This document shows positions 10,531-22,378 of a stretch of 64,000 nucleotides of DNA, piece by piece. Every line of letters begins with the position of its first letter. The first letter of the stretch is position 1. The DNA is from Emydura subglobosa (lineage: Eukaryota > Chordata > Testudines > Chelidae). The position numbers and the translations under genes are program-made. Under the pieces are notes generated by a model. It searched no databases and was not told the origin of the DNA. It saw only the letters and a list, made by a program, of their open reading frames with translations. The DNA lies in assembly GCA_007922225.1 (NCBI GenBank), contig ML679961.1, positions 79,474,798 through 79,538,797 of the forward strand, in the 5' to 3' direction.

Positions 10531-13261
10531 TAGTATAATTTTTAATGACTGCACTTCTGTCTCTCTTGTCAGGAGTGTTGCATCTTGTACCCACAGTTTA
10601 CCAAGTTTCACACTTCAAGAATGTGTCCAGTATCACTCCTGACAAAGAACAGAGAAGCACATCCATTGAGAGCTTCTTTTTCATTGTGATGCTATTTGAC
10701 GTTGTTTTTGTTAATGTTTCATGGTGTGTGCCAGGGCATTAGGAAAAATACACCAAAGTGACACTGAAGTATTTATCAAACTGCTTGAGCCTACTCTCAT
10801 TTACACCTTGAGTCCACAAAGCATATTTCCGTATTCAGGAAAGTACATACTTAACTTAGGACGTTTGAAGTCAGTGGGGCGCAAGCATGAGCTGAAGTGC
10901 TTTCCCGAATTAAGCTCTCATTCAGTGATATTTCAGTGCTTCTGGAGAGATGTTTGTAGCTCAAATTATTAGTAGTAATATGATCACCTCAGTCAGTAAG
11001 GTGTCATTTATATCAATTATGCGTGTGTTATATTTTTCTAGTTACGTGTGTTTGCGTCATTTGCCTTTAATTTATAATGTCTGTCTGAAAAGAATTTTCC
11101 CCATGGATTATCTCTTTCTCTTTGTGGGAAACATTTTCTTTTTTGTGTGTTTTGAATGGAGCTTTAAGCTGTTTTTTGCTACGGTGCCTTAATGACTTAA
11201 ATACCTTTATGTGTGCATCAGTATTCCAGGTGATGTCTATACTGTAACTTGTAAAGCACAGCAGTTCTAGCTGGCATGCTGTATGTCTTAGGTACCAAAA
11301 TGTCTATCCAAAGGTTCCATAGCTTTACGTATTAGCAAATAGCAACTGTTTTAAATATATATATGGTCACCTTCACCGTGTGTTTTTAGTCATAGATTCC
11401 TTTAACAGTTCCCATAGCATGAAGGTAATATTTCAGTGTACTTAGATTTTAATCACTGAACTCAACAAATTAACAGGAACATTAAGCCTATACTACTGAT
11501 TCACTGGGAGTTGAATGATGATCCAAATTCTCCAGATTACTTTTAACTTTTATTTCTTCTTTTGAGGTTTCACTGTGAGCGGCTTTAAGTGGCCAAGACC
11601 TGTGAAGATCTTCAAAAGATTTCTTGCTACTGGAAAATTAGAATATTCTCCATCTCCAATACTTTTTTTGTGCTTCACAGCCTCTCCCCAGCTCAACCCT
11701 GCTGAGTCTGCTTCTCTCTGATTCAGAGGGAAGTTTGCGTAGACTTAATCCAAACTCTCCATGCCCCTTTAGCTATTGAACTATAAATCATACATGGTAA
11801 CTTTTATGAACATGGCATTCTTATGAGTCTAAAATCAAAATCAAAATATTCCTTGCATCAGAGCTGTTGGGTGGACATGTTACATGCTTTATTTCTGCCC
11901 AGTCCCCTGTATATTTATGGTTGTTCTTAGCTATGTTTAGTTTATATGATTGAGTTCTTTTAACTTAAACAAAAAGTGTTTAGAAAGAAAATGTTCCAAA
12001 GTGGACCACATGCTTTCCTCTTGCATGGTATTTTTGTTCAGTTACAAAGCATAGTGTGTCAGTGGAACTGAGGTATTTAAAGAAAATACACATTATAAAC
12101 TCCAGAGAATATTGATTTAGGCAGCAATGTTAATGCTTAACAAATGGCTTTCCTGATCACAAGTAAACAGGGACTGAGGAATTTTAGAAATCTGTTTTAA
12201 TTTTGTATTTTCTTTAAAATTGCAAAGTACATATAACAATATGGCTTTTTGTTCCATGCTGCCCTTATGGGTTTTATGAGTGAGAGCGCTGAAGAGCAGT
12301 GCCTCAGTCTGGAGACTCAGTTGTGAATTCTAGAATATCTTCAGTTTTGCCCACACAGATCACTGGGAGAATTTGAGTTGCTCAATTGTATAGCCATTAT
12401 CTGGATTTCACGTGACTAAATTACCAGGCACCACTTTGAAAATTCACCTTTATATCTTTCACATAGCTGAGAATAATCAACTAATCCTAATTCATGATAA
12501 TTAGTGCTAAATAGCTCTACAATGGTTTTGGGTTACATAGATGCCTTAAATACTGTTATTGGTAAGGGTATAGCATGGTTTGCTTGCTACCATGCCCATA
12601 TAAAACCAGTGGTGTCATTTTAGTATTGCATAGGGCTCTGCTGTGGCTTTTAAAGTAAGCAAAGTGTTGCCAGAGAGATGCAAGGCCTGATTGGCAGCTG
12701 CATTTGGCTTGTGGACTGCTCCAGGAAGACAGTTCCAGGGATCCTGCTTAAGAGACTCTTACCAGAGTTTGGAGATTCAGCATGAACTTCCCTAGAATGG
12801 CCACTGATGCACGGGAGAGCTCTGGCTCTGCCTCCCCAAAGATGTGTAGCACTTCTTGTCTTTTCCCCCGGTCTTGCAGTCAGGCAGACGGAGCTTGGTT
12901 CCCAATAAACAAATGCACCAAAGAGGAAGAAAGGTATCCAGCATGTTCTAGCCTTTGGAGAATGCCTTTGGTGTTAACACAGATTTCTAGCTCCTTAATT
13001 AAAGTAGTTGTGCTTGTGTTAGTCATATGGAATGTACCTCTTAGATTATTGAATCCAGTCCCCTGAATCAAGCAGGAAGGACCCTAACACTCCCTATATC
13101 TGCAGTTTATCTAACGTTTCTTTCAACACTTCCAGGAGACACAACTATTTCATTAATGTTATTTGGCAGAATGTCAGTGAAGGGTAAATCCTAGTTTAGA
13201 CAAAACATAATCTGTGATACACATCACGTACACTGCCCAGTAAAGTTTTGCAGGGGATCAG
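10531..13261. other. Long stretch without recognisable gene or repeat
   Basis: About 2.7 kb of AT-rich DNA. The frames at 10545-11192 and 12782-13066 have no recognisable domains and no codon pattern that sets them apart. Nothing else was recognised. Confidence 0.45.
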
Positions 13262-13320
13262 GAGTGAGATCTTGGCCCCATTGAAGTCAATGGCAAACCT
13301 TTTATTGGGATTTCGCCCCA
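13262..13320. repeat. Old palindromic 'attgaagtcaatggca' repeat
   Basis: 'ttggccccattgaagtcaat' then 'tttattgggatttcgcccca' form an imperfect inverted repeat resembling the element at 16590-16664. Confidence 0.45.
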
Positions 13321-13649
13321 GATGTCTTAATTGTTAAATGTGTTGAGATCTGTCAATAACTTATGTGGAGCAGGGATTGCTAATGAGGGAGGTGCATTTA
13401 GAAGTTGTACCATTTTCTGAGAGACCTTTGGAGGCCTAAACTACTCATGCTTTGTCATGACCAGTGTGACATATGCCCCAGGATATCAAGGATTTTGAAA
13501 GTTGAGGATCATCTTCTCATATCTCTTTTGATAGCATCTCATGTTTCATCATACAGTTGTTTCCCCACTTTACAGAACAGATTGGGGATGTGGTGGAGGA
13601 AGTACTCCTGGACCATAAATCCTCACTACTCCCCTGTAAGGTAAGCATA

Positions 13650-13791
13650 CTTAAATTGTAAGCTTTTGGAGCAGTGATTATATTTTTTATCTGTGTTTGT
13701 ACCGCACCTAGCACAATGGCATCGTGGTCCATCACTGGGGCTCCCAGGTGCAATGATAATACAAATAATAAATAATAATGATTATTATGGC
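13650..13791 (+). repeat. MIR-like SINE 3' part, sense
   Basis: 'aaattgtaagcttttggagc', 'tctgtgtttgtaccgcacct', 'agcacaatggcatcgtggtc' and an AT-rich end 'aataataaataataatgatt' match the tail half of the MIR-like SINEs of sauropsids. The same text recurs at 20100-20218 and 31080-31215. Confidence 0.75.
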
Positions 13792-13905
13792 CAATTTACA
13801 GATGTGGAAACAGAGGAAAAGAAATTTTAAGTGACTTGTCCAAGGAAATACAGGAAATCTGTTGCAGAGCTGAGTATTGGTATTTGACACATTCATCCCC
13901 TACAT
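13783..13905 (-). repeat. MIR-like SINE, antisense, abutting a sense copy
   Basis: 'aatttacagatgtggaaaca', 'gaggaaaagaaattttaagt', 'gacttgtccaaggaaataca' and 'gttgcagagctgag' are the antisense of the MIR body. It joins tail to tail with the sense copy ending at 13791. Confidence 0.75.
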
Positions 13906-14639
13906 AATATAACTTGGCAAAACTCCAAGTCAGGTAATAACATTCTACTATAATGTTTCTTATGTCCAGTTTCAAAATGTATAGATAATGACATTTTTTA
14001 GCAAATATTTGAAAATTGTGGCTTTACATGTCTGTATATAACTGACCCCATTTTAGCTGACATCAGGGTTGAGCATGAAATCTGGAGAGCTAAAAGCATG
14101 AGCTTCTATCACTTGAAGGAAGTAAAGATGGGGCTTTCCAAAGCACCTAAATGGCAGGTGTAGCAGAATCATTCCCATCTTACATGGGCCAGCCACTAGA
14201 GGAGAATAAAGACACACTCATTCCTACTATGGGTTACATGTGCATTTTCTATGTAAGAACTGTTGTCATCCCAAGCACATAAAGTAAAGTGTTCCCCCAT
14301 ACTGCCTACCTTGCCTTTCCATTTGCTCTGTAAAACTTCAGGTATGTTGAGACTGTAATGCCATGAGTCAGTTTAATAGTGGTGCAAATAATAATACATT
14401 AACCTTCTACAGCAGCAGAGGAAAGTGTTCACAACATCCACTGTGAGGTAGGGTTAGGGAATATTTTCTCCCATTGCTGAAATGCAGCCACCTCTGTGGT
14501 AGAATCTAGCAGCTGTCTTCAAAGCAAAAGCAATGCTACATAATGGGAAAGGGTGTGAAGAACAAAGTATTTAGGGATACGAAGAATGTTATTACCTGAC
14601 TTGGAGTTTTGCCAAAACACAAAGTTTATTTCTCATGGT
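13906..14639. other. Unique sequence, nothing recognised
   Basis: AT-rich, with no gene or repeat recognised. Confidence 0.4.
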
Positions 14640-14882
14640 CTCACAGAAAGTGCCAAAGAGAAGCTCACTTAGTGGTTAGGATATCAGTTTTGCATCCCCT
14701 CCAAAGGTCAGCTGTACGTGAGAACAATGAATTAGTGCCAGCTCACCTACTAAACCACCACCATCACTTCCTGCAGCATTCAGGCCTCCCACAGAGGTCT
14801 CCCAGCCAAGTAACATTTCAGCTGGGCACTACTTAGCTTTTAAGATCTGAGAGCATCATAGCCTGATATGGTATGGTTTGCA
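14640..14882 (-). repeat. 5S rRNA-derived SINE remnant, antisense
   Basis: On the minus strand, 14779-14882 carries a diverged copy of 5S rRNA. On the plus strand the antisense is visible as 'gaggtctcccagccaagtaa', 'cttagcttttaagatctgag' and 'gatatggtatggtttgcagg', the complements of the 5S GGATGGGAGACC, GATCTCGGAAGCTAAG and CCATACCACC blocks. It is too diverged to be a 5S gene. A 5S-headed SINE (SINE3 or AmnSINE type) is likely, its body running left to about 14640. A second remnant is at 34180-34310. Confidence 0.7.
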
Positions 14883-16589
14883 GGAGAAGTTGCTATTTAG
14901 TTAATGAACCATAGAGCTGTCGAATAGTTGGTGGTGAACACAAAAGATAAATTAACCAGGGTGTAATTAAGTGAAACTCCCTAGAAGTACCCAGGGTTGT
15001 GAGGCACCTCATCACCACCTGTCCGTAGCATGAGGATATTCTTCTCTGTGCCAGCTGTGGGTCAGCTCCCTGAAACTACCAGCCTCTGGCAACACAAGCA
15101 CTGCCTTTCAGGCCTTGCTTTCTTTGTATATGTTGCAATAGGCACATACCGCCCATCCCCCATGTCTTCTTTATCCTCCAGATATACTAGAACAAACTTT
15201 TGATGTGCACCTCCAGATAGGATTCTTTCTCCTCTGCCCCCCTCCGCCCCCAACCCTCTCCGCAATCTGCGCCGCGATCTCTGCAAATCCTCACTTGCTT
15301 CTTCCTGTTACTTTTCACTCTGAAGTTTTCACAATCTTGCATTAGTATTCGGCTCAGACTGGTGAGAGGAGACTCACTGTGAGCCACACAATAATTCTGG
15401 TAAACAGATAGATAGATAAACATTTCATGTCTGACAGAAAACCTGTTTTCACTTTTCCTGGTGTCCAGTCCCTACACACAGACCTTGACATAATTTTCAG
15501 TGTATATACATGACTTCTTACAGAACATCTGTATGTGCATTTCCCAGTGATATTGATGACCAGTGAGACACCAGTTATTATCTCAGACCTTACATGACAC
15601 TCTTCAGAGAACTAGAATATAGATCTCCATCCCAGGAGATCCCTGTAACCCCTCTGTATCCTCATGCCAGTTGGCATTAAGAGATTCTTGGGTCACAAAT
15701 GCACACCCTAAAGGCAAGGCATGGTACAAGGAATCTTGTTCTACAATTAATTATGAAGGAATCTCCGTTTACCCTGCTACCAGGATTCTTTCTACTCTGA
15801 GAGACTATCAGGGCACAGAAAGATGGAGAAATAAACAATCAGCTGAATCAATATGAGAGAGTGCTGAAAGTAATGAAATTTCTATGGTTTAATGTGTGCT
15901 ATTTGGACTCTGAAATTTATGGCAAGATTCTCTGGTGAAGGCTATGATACAAAGGTAGGTCAACAAGGCAGGAATAGTTATACTAAATATACAGGGCCTT
16001 AGCCGCAGATTTGTGACAGCCAGGTTTAGACATCAAGGATGTTTTTTAGTGATATCCTTGATGGGGAGGAATTTTTGTTGCCATTTCCTTTAAGAACTCA
16101 AAATGCTAATGTCTGATTTCCTGGGTAAGAAAAATTGGATACTCAGTGGACCGTTCCAGTAGGAGCACTTTTTATATTTTATATTTAGGGGTTTAATTGT
16201 TTTTCTTTTCCCTTTCCAGTACTGATACATCTGCCAAAAGATTTAATCATTTTCACATTTTTCTTCCAAATCAGATGATGATGATAGCTGGTGTTGACTT
16301 TTTTCCTAAGGTTAAGTTTATTTGAATAACAAAATAATTTCTCTTACTCTTGTGCTTAGCATCCTATAGATGGATAAGAGAAACCTTTCTCTCTTCTCAG
16401 ATATTAGGTGAGCCTTTATATTTTATTTTCTAAGAACAAAAGAAAGTAGATGATCCTTTACCATATTTGTGACTGTCACTTAGGTCTGGTGGCACGAAAC
16501 AGATTAAAGGCTCCAATTTCCTGGTAGATCAGAACTGTTATTGACAAAGATAGTAAAGGTAAAGGAAACTGATGTCACAAGCCACCCCA
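14883..16589. other. Unique sequence, no gene seen
   Basis: Includes a C-rich patch near 15235-15275 (frames on both strands, low complexity). No gene or recognised repeat. Confidence 0.4.
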
Positions 16590-16664
16590 GGGTGAAATTC
16601 TGCCTCCATTGAAGTCAATGGCAAAACTCCCATTGTTTTCAGTGGAGCTAGGATTTTGCTCCAG
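16590..16664. repeat. Short palindromic repeat ('attgaagtcaatggca')
   Basis: 'ggtgaaattctgcctccatt' and 'gtggagctaggattttgctc' face each other around 'gaagtcaatggcaaaactcc', forming an imperfect inverted repeat. One of several copies of this dispersed motif. Confidence 0.5.
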
Positions 16665-19573
16665 GTTTATAGCACTGACATTATTGTAAATGCTTTAAAG
16701 AGATTCAAGATAGTTACATTCCATTGTTTTAAAATGTGCAGGCATCCTTGAGAGTGGAGCATTTAGAGCAATATAAAGAAGTAGCAGAGTAATTTGACTC
16801 ATTGTAAGTGTTATCAAGCAGGAAGTTCAGGTAGTAAAGCAGAAGGGAAGTATCAGAGCGGAGAGAGGAATGTGGTATATTTGATGTCTTATCTGTGCAA
16901 AGCTTTATAAACTGGATATCGGACTTGCTCTATTGATACTTTCCTGCAGTTGCTATGTGCTCAGAGTAAGTGTTTTCTGTTATGTTGTTTTGGAGGTAGG
17001 ATAAGTGCTGAGCAGCACCAGCTCCTTGTGAGATACGGTGCTAGATCAAAGTGCTGAGAGCAGTGACTTTGAAACACAAAATTAATAATTTTTCTGCTAA
17101 CTTTATTTTCTTTGTGAGGCTCCTATCCAGGGAATCTCTCTTTTACCCTTGTGTTTGTGTAATGTTGTAATTTTTGTTGCTGTTCAGTTCTTTAGATCTT
17201 GGTGGCTCATCTCTTTTCCACCTCCCCTCTTTAATTTCTGATAGCACTCCAGCAAATGATGTCTTTATTTGGTTTTACATCTGCAAATGTTAACATGTCC
17301 TTATCACATCAGAAATGTTGGTTTAGCATGTGTCCAGCTGCCTATCTGCATACTTCAAGCAAGCAGTTTTGCTGTGTGAGTAGGTTTCTCTTTCAAAGTA
17401 TGCTAAATAGACCCATGTTGATTTTCACAGTAGGTTAGCCTGCAGCTTCAGTTATATGAAAGAATTATATCTGCAAATAAGATGGTCAACTAGCAAGATG
17501 TAGGTTCATGCTGTATTTATGCTGTTAAGTGATATGAAAAACAAAGTAACATAACAAAATTTGCCTTTAACGAGGATGATTTGTCAGTCTCTAAAACTAA
17601 TAGCAGTTTGCCTACCCCTAGGATGAAAAATTAAAATGTATCCATCCAGCTGTACTAGGAAGAAAAGAGACCCCAACAAACAATATCCATTAGAATTATT
17701 ATAGTTACTTAAGTCAGCGACACAGTATAAAATTATATAAAGATACAGTTTTGTGTAATTTATGGCAATGTCTACTTGAAGTTACCGTGTATTGATTAAA
17801 GCATTTCAGAGTCTGCTGTATGTAGAAATTTTTTAAATAGAATAGAATTTAAATAGTTTAATAAGTGAAGTTGGCATTGATCAGTCCATATTCATTTATA
17901 GAACAACTATGTCTCTGAATGTATCGATAGAATGTGCTAAAGCTCTTAAAGATGCTTCATAGCCCAATAAGGAAGTATAATTTGGTGATGACTTAGATAG
18001 TTTCACATCATCTTGCTAACTCCAAAAAACCCCACAAAACCCTCTGTTAATGGTATTATTAAAAGTGTTTTTCACAGAATATGTTAGTTGAATGGAAAAG
18101 CAAGATAATCAATGAGGTAAGATTAATAAAGTTTCAGCCTTCAGGTTGCAAGCAGTTAAGCACCAAATGATTAAAGCATACAGAGATGAGCATATAATAG
18201 AAAGAGTGCACCTGATAGATAATCTCTGCTGTAGCATAGGAAAAGGAATCTGTTTTCTCTACATAGAACTGCAAGGCAGAACAGAATAACAAGCCAACAC
18301 AGGCTACATTAAATATTATTGATGACAGTATCATTAGGGCTAGATTCCAGGAGCAGGAGAAGGCCTTTGGACAAATGGCCTTGAGCTAGAGATTGCTGCT
18401 CTGTGTCACTTAGTGGTGTTAGAAAAATCATGCATTTTACTTTTAAAAATAAACCATTGTTATTCTCTGTGAAAGTGGTAATTAATAATTATCCTACGGT
18501 TACTTGTGAGTCCCACTGTGAGGCTTTATTTGATGAAGTGTGTTTCTGCCTCCCGCCTCTTCTGTTTAAGTGAATGGCAAGTATAACTTGTTTCCTAGCA
18601 GCTGGAGTTATGTCACTGGTATCTCAGCAGGGTGACTTATTCAAGGAGTCATTACATTTGTATTAAACCTCTTAGACGTTTATGGATTTCTTTAGTCTGA
18701 ATATTCTTCAGTATAACTGAGTGTTTCTACAGCAAATAAGGAAACCTGAACGACATGGATGTTCTCTTTGTTCTGATGCATGGCATAGTTTCCATTAACA
18801 GCACACACGCTGCTCAGTTGAACAGTAAAGCCCACTGTCCTCCCACCTCATGATCTTCATCCATCTCTTTTGGCCAAAGGAAGGTAGGGCACAACTCATT
18901 GCAGAGTGCATCGACTGGCAGTGGATTGGGTGATGGTGGTAGGTGGTGGCACTTGAACAAAATGAAGCATTCCTACCACCTGCCCAGGGGTGGAACATAC
19001 TGCTTCCATAGTGCTATTGCTATAGCACCAAGGAAATGAGATCTCTGATTGCTGGAATGGCGGTGTGTTTTGTTGCCAGTGGCCCATCTGTCCAGTCTGT
19101 GCTGTAGTATCTTAACAGATCTCAGGAATACTTCACTTGTTGTGAGTGCCACTGTAGCAAACAATACAAAGCAGACCTCAAAGCAAAGAGCACAACGCTA
19201 CAGCTTTATTTTCAAATGGTGAGTGAAGAGCCCTGTAGTTAAATTTGTGCACTGGAAGTAATATTGAATCTGAAAGCTTATGCAGCTGAGTACAGGAGGA
19301 GCCTGACTGACTGTCAGTTTTAGTTTATCATTCATAGGATTTTTCTATACTCATCTAATAAAGATCAGAGTGTCCGAAATCCAGGGGGCTCATTTTAAAT
19401 CAGTCTGGGTGTTCATGACAGTTTGAAGAATGTGCTTTGTATGGAAAAGCTTTTTCTCAGCACGCAATGTGTATTGGTGTCAACCACTAAAATAGGGGAG
19501 TTTCTCCAAGTCTAGTCTTGCTAATAATGAAGTTAGAGGATCTTGACACTGCAGTTACAAGTGGGATTGTGGT
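16665..19573. other. Long stretch without recognisable gene or repeat
   Basis: About 2.9 kb. Overlapping short frames near 18795-19164 on the minus strand have no recognisable domain. No repeat family recognised. Confidence 0.45.
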
Positions 19574-19834
19574 TCAGGTTGGCATATCTGCACTAGCTTT
19601 AATCTAGTTTGCACAGCAAAAAATAGCAGGAAGATGTAGCAGTGCAGAGCCTGGTATGGGCAAGCCACTCAAGTAGGTACCCAGGGTTCTGGGCAAACTT
19701 GTACAGCCGGTGCTGAAACCCACACTGCAGCATCTTCACTGCTGTTTTCACACACGCAGCTAAATTAAAGCTAGCACAGGTGTGCCTATCCAAGCTGCAG
19801 TCATACCTCTGATTGCAATGTAGATGTACCCTGA
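19574..19834. mobile_element. Harbinger-type MITE
   Basis: Ends tcaggttggcatatctgcac (left) and, read inward from the right, tcagggtacatctacattgc, an imperfect terminal inverted repeat. Inside, 'ctagctttaatctagtttgc' is mirrored by 'gctaaattaaagctagcaca'. It shares its organisation with the element at 4644-4882. The frame at 19599-19946 (minus) is an accident of this repeat. Confidence 0.7.
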
Positions 19835-19994
19835 AGAAGAGCCTGTGAATATGTCTAAAAGATCTGGCCAAATAAAAACTACAAATTCCTTTTGATGGTA
19901 TTTGTGGAGTGGTGGGGACGGAGGTTAATTTTTTTTCTGCAAACATTGGTATTAGTGGCTTTTGTTCACAAGACTGTTTGCAGAAGGTGAATTA

Positions 19995-20218
19995 TTTACC
20001 AATAGCTCTGCCGCAGACCTTGAGTGAGTCCCTTAATCTGTCTGGGCTTCAGTTTCCCATCTGTGAAGTGGGAAGATACTTCCTTTTTCCTACCGTTTGT
20101 CTGTTTAGAATATAAACTCTTTGTTGCAGGGAACATCTCTTTCTATATGTATGCGCAGCAACTAGCACAATGGAGCCCTAATCTTTGCTGTGGCCTTTAG
20201 ATCCTAATATATTAATAA
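19995..20218 (+). repeat. MIR-like SINE, sense, nearly full body
   Basis: Shows the body 'ttgagtgagtcccttaatct', 'gggcttcagtttcccatctg' and the tail 'aatataaactctttgttgca', 'actagcacaatggagcccta', ending in 'aatatattaataa'. This is one of the more complete MIR-like copies here. Confidence 0.8.
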
Positions 20219-21620
20219 ACAAGCTGGTCAAAACTGTTTTGAGATGTTAAATTGGGATTTCAACTACAGTATTTTCAGTGTCTTTAGCCACTTTTGTTAC
20301 TGTTGCTTTGGTTTGGCTTGAAACAGATTCAATGTCAAAACATTTTGTTTCATTAATGCTGAAATTTTCTGTTTTGATTTTATCATTTATTTTTCCCTAT
20401 TTTTATATTGTATTAAAATATCAATTTAAATATTTGATATTTTGTATCTATTTGTAATATTGTTTCAAATTATTGCAATGGAACATTTAGAAGTTGGAAT
20501 TTCCATTCTACGATAAGTTAAAAAATTTCAACTTCTCCGATGCAGAAAACAACAAATTTCAAAATGCTGAAGAATAGAAGTTCTGTGTTTTGACCAGCTC
20601 TAAAAACAGGACTCTTCAGGAGGGTGTTTTGAAATGAATATTGAAAGGAGAAAGATGGAAGAGGATGAGGAGAGAAATGGGAGCAGAGATGGCTAGTAGG
20701 TAGTGAAGGAGTTATGCAGAAACTTGATAGTGAATGTCACAGCTACAGGACTAGCGTGCGTCCCTGTCTGCTTTCTGGTTTCTCTGAGTGCACCTATGTC
20801 CTGTATTGGGTCTCTTCCCATTAACTGCCTCAGGATGGAATCTCCTGATTCTTAGATGACAGCCTGGTAGCACTACCCTTTTTATACCAACCGCTATCAC
20901 CCTGCAAGTCTTATGTGGTCTCGGCACCTGTGTTTCTTCTGTTTGGGAACCTGTGATCAATGATACCATGATCAACAGCCTTCATAAAGCCCAAGTATGT
21001 TTATTAGCAATTGGAACAAAGCATTAGAGGAAAAAAATATTTAAAATAGGCACACGTGTTCTGTGTATTATCTTACCTAAAGTCCGAACATCCCATAATG
21101 GCAACCTAAGCAGGCTGTCTTCTTCAGTCATCCCATGGGTTCATGTGTCTGACAGTCTTTCATTCTGGTTCTCCACTTGCACTTCCAAGACGGTGTACTT
21201 CTAAATTCCACAAGTTTTCTTTGTTTCTGAGGATACTTATTACTGTGTTGTTGGATTTTTGCCTTTCCAGGTCAAACCAGTTTGGTAAGTTGTCAGAAGA
21301 TTTAGCCAGAATTGTCAGAATTAATAGTTCTGGAATTGACACTTAATATCTCTTAAGTGGAATCTGATAGGTGACCATCTTGATCCATGTCCTGCTCTTT
21401 TCTGCCTAACCCATCATCAGACAGACCTTCATCTAGAAACATTGAAACCAAAATATTCATTCAGAAAATACCTGGCCAAAGTCAGGCCAACACACAGTAT
21501 TAATAAATTATTACAGAGCAGCTCCATATTTGTCACAGTGAGACTGAAGCTTGAAAATGATACACAAGAAAAGGGGAAGCCATTTATAAGAGGTGGGGTG
21601 TGCAGCTGGATCCATAGTAT
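20219..21620. other. Unique sequence, no gene seen
   Basis: AT-rich with no recognised gene. Frames near 20751, 21143 and 21429 are unconserved in appearance. Confidence 0.4.
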
Positions 21621-21893
21621 TTTCACAGGACAGGAGGGGGAGAAATCGTATAAGAAGGAAACGGGAGGAAAGCCAGGCCTCCTCTGTGGGCTCTTTCTAC
21701 TTCCTTCTTCCCCCTTTTCTCCTGTGAAAAATGTGTATGCCCTGCCTTCCCGTTTCCTATTGAAAATCTACTATTGTCTCCTCCTATTGTTTCCTTCTCT
21801 CTTGGAAGGAAAGGGAACGCAGGGTGCAGAGCTGTTGGAGGAAGGTCTCCTCCTCCTTCCCTCACCTCCTGGCTATTCCCTGTCCTGTGGAAT
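21621..21893. repeat. Candidate inverted-repeat element (cacaggacagg ends)
   Basis: 'ttcacaggacagga' at 21620-21633 is mirrored by 'ccctgtcctgtggaa' at about 21879-21893. The interior is rich in pyrimidine and purine tracts with mirrored 'gaaacgggagg'/'cttcccgtttcct' blocks, as in a palindromic MITE. It underlies most of the 184-codon frame at 21442-21996, which is therefore unlikely to be a gene. The family was not recognised. Confidence 0.45.
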
Positions 21894-22220
21894 GTCACTT
21901 GAATATGCAGTGAATGGCAATAGGGAACGAGAATCCTCTGTGATACAGGATGTATTGCCTAATGTGATACAGTGGAGAGTTCTGTTCATAGAGTAGTTAC
22001 TGTAATTTCTGTTGGACAGGATGGATCTCTTCTGTAACAATTAGGGTTGTCTGTGTGCTATTGATTGTATTTCTGTAATAGTGAGTAAACTGAAATGCCA
22101 AATATTAAACACAACTGCTTTATTCATCATGTACTGGTGATAATCCCTTCAAAATGAGTTAAGATTGTTGCTAAAGGATGGTGCTTATGCCACAGTCCTT
22201 GACCTCCACTTGGGTATTAA

Positions 22221-22378
22221 GGGCCAGATTTTCAAAAGTATTTAGATGCCTAAAGATGCAGATAGGGATCAAGTAGGATTTTCCAAAAATATTTCAGTGA
22301 AATCAGTTGGAGTCAATCACCTTTTGAAAATCCCTGGCTGTATCTTTAGGTACTTTAATACCATGAAAAATCTGGCCC
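22221..22378. mobile_element. Palindromic MITE with TAA target duplication
   Basis: Begins gggccagattttcaaaagta (22221-22240) and ends with the mirrored gaaaaatctggccc. The interior continues the palindrome: 'tgcctaaagatgcagatagg' versus 'ggctgtatctttaggtactt' around a centre near 22296. It is flanked by TAA on both sides (22218-22220 and 22379-22381), the 3-bp TWA duplication of PIF/Harbinger elements. It has no coding capacity. Diverged relatives are at 4898, 35424, 39503 and near 58710. Confidence 0.8.

Noticed and set aside
14779..14882. A functional 5S rRNA gene
   Set aside because: The similarity is clear but highly diverged at conserved positions of the internal promoter, and the flanks look like a SINE body, so it is a derived repeat.
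19599..19946. 115-codon minus-strand frame as a gene
   Set aside because: Most of it lies in the Harbinger-type MITE at 19574-19834.
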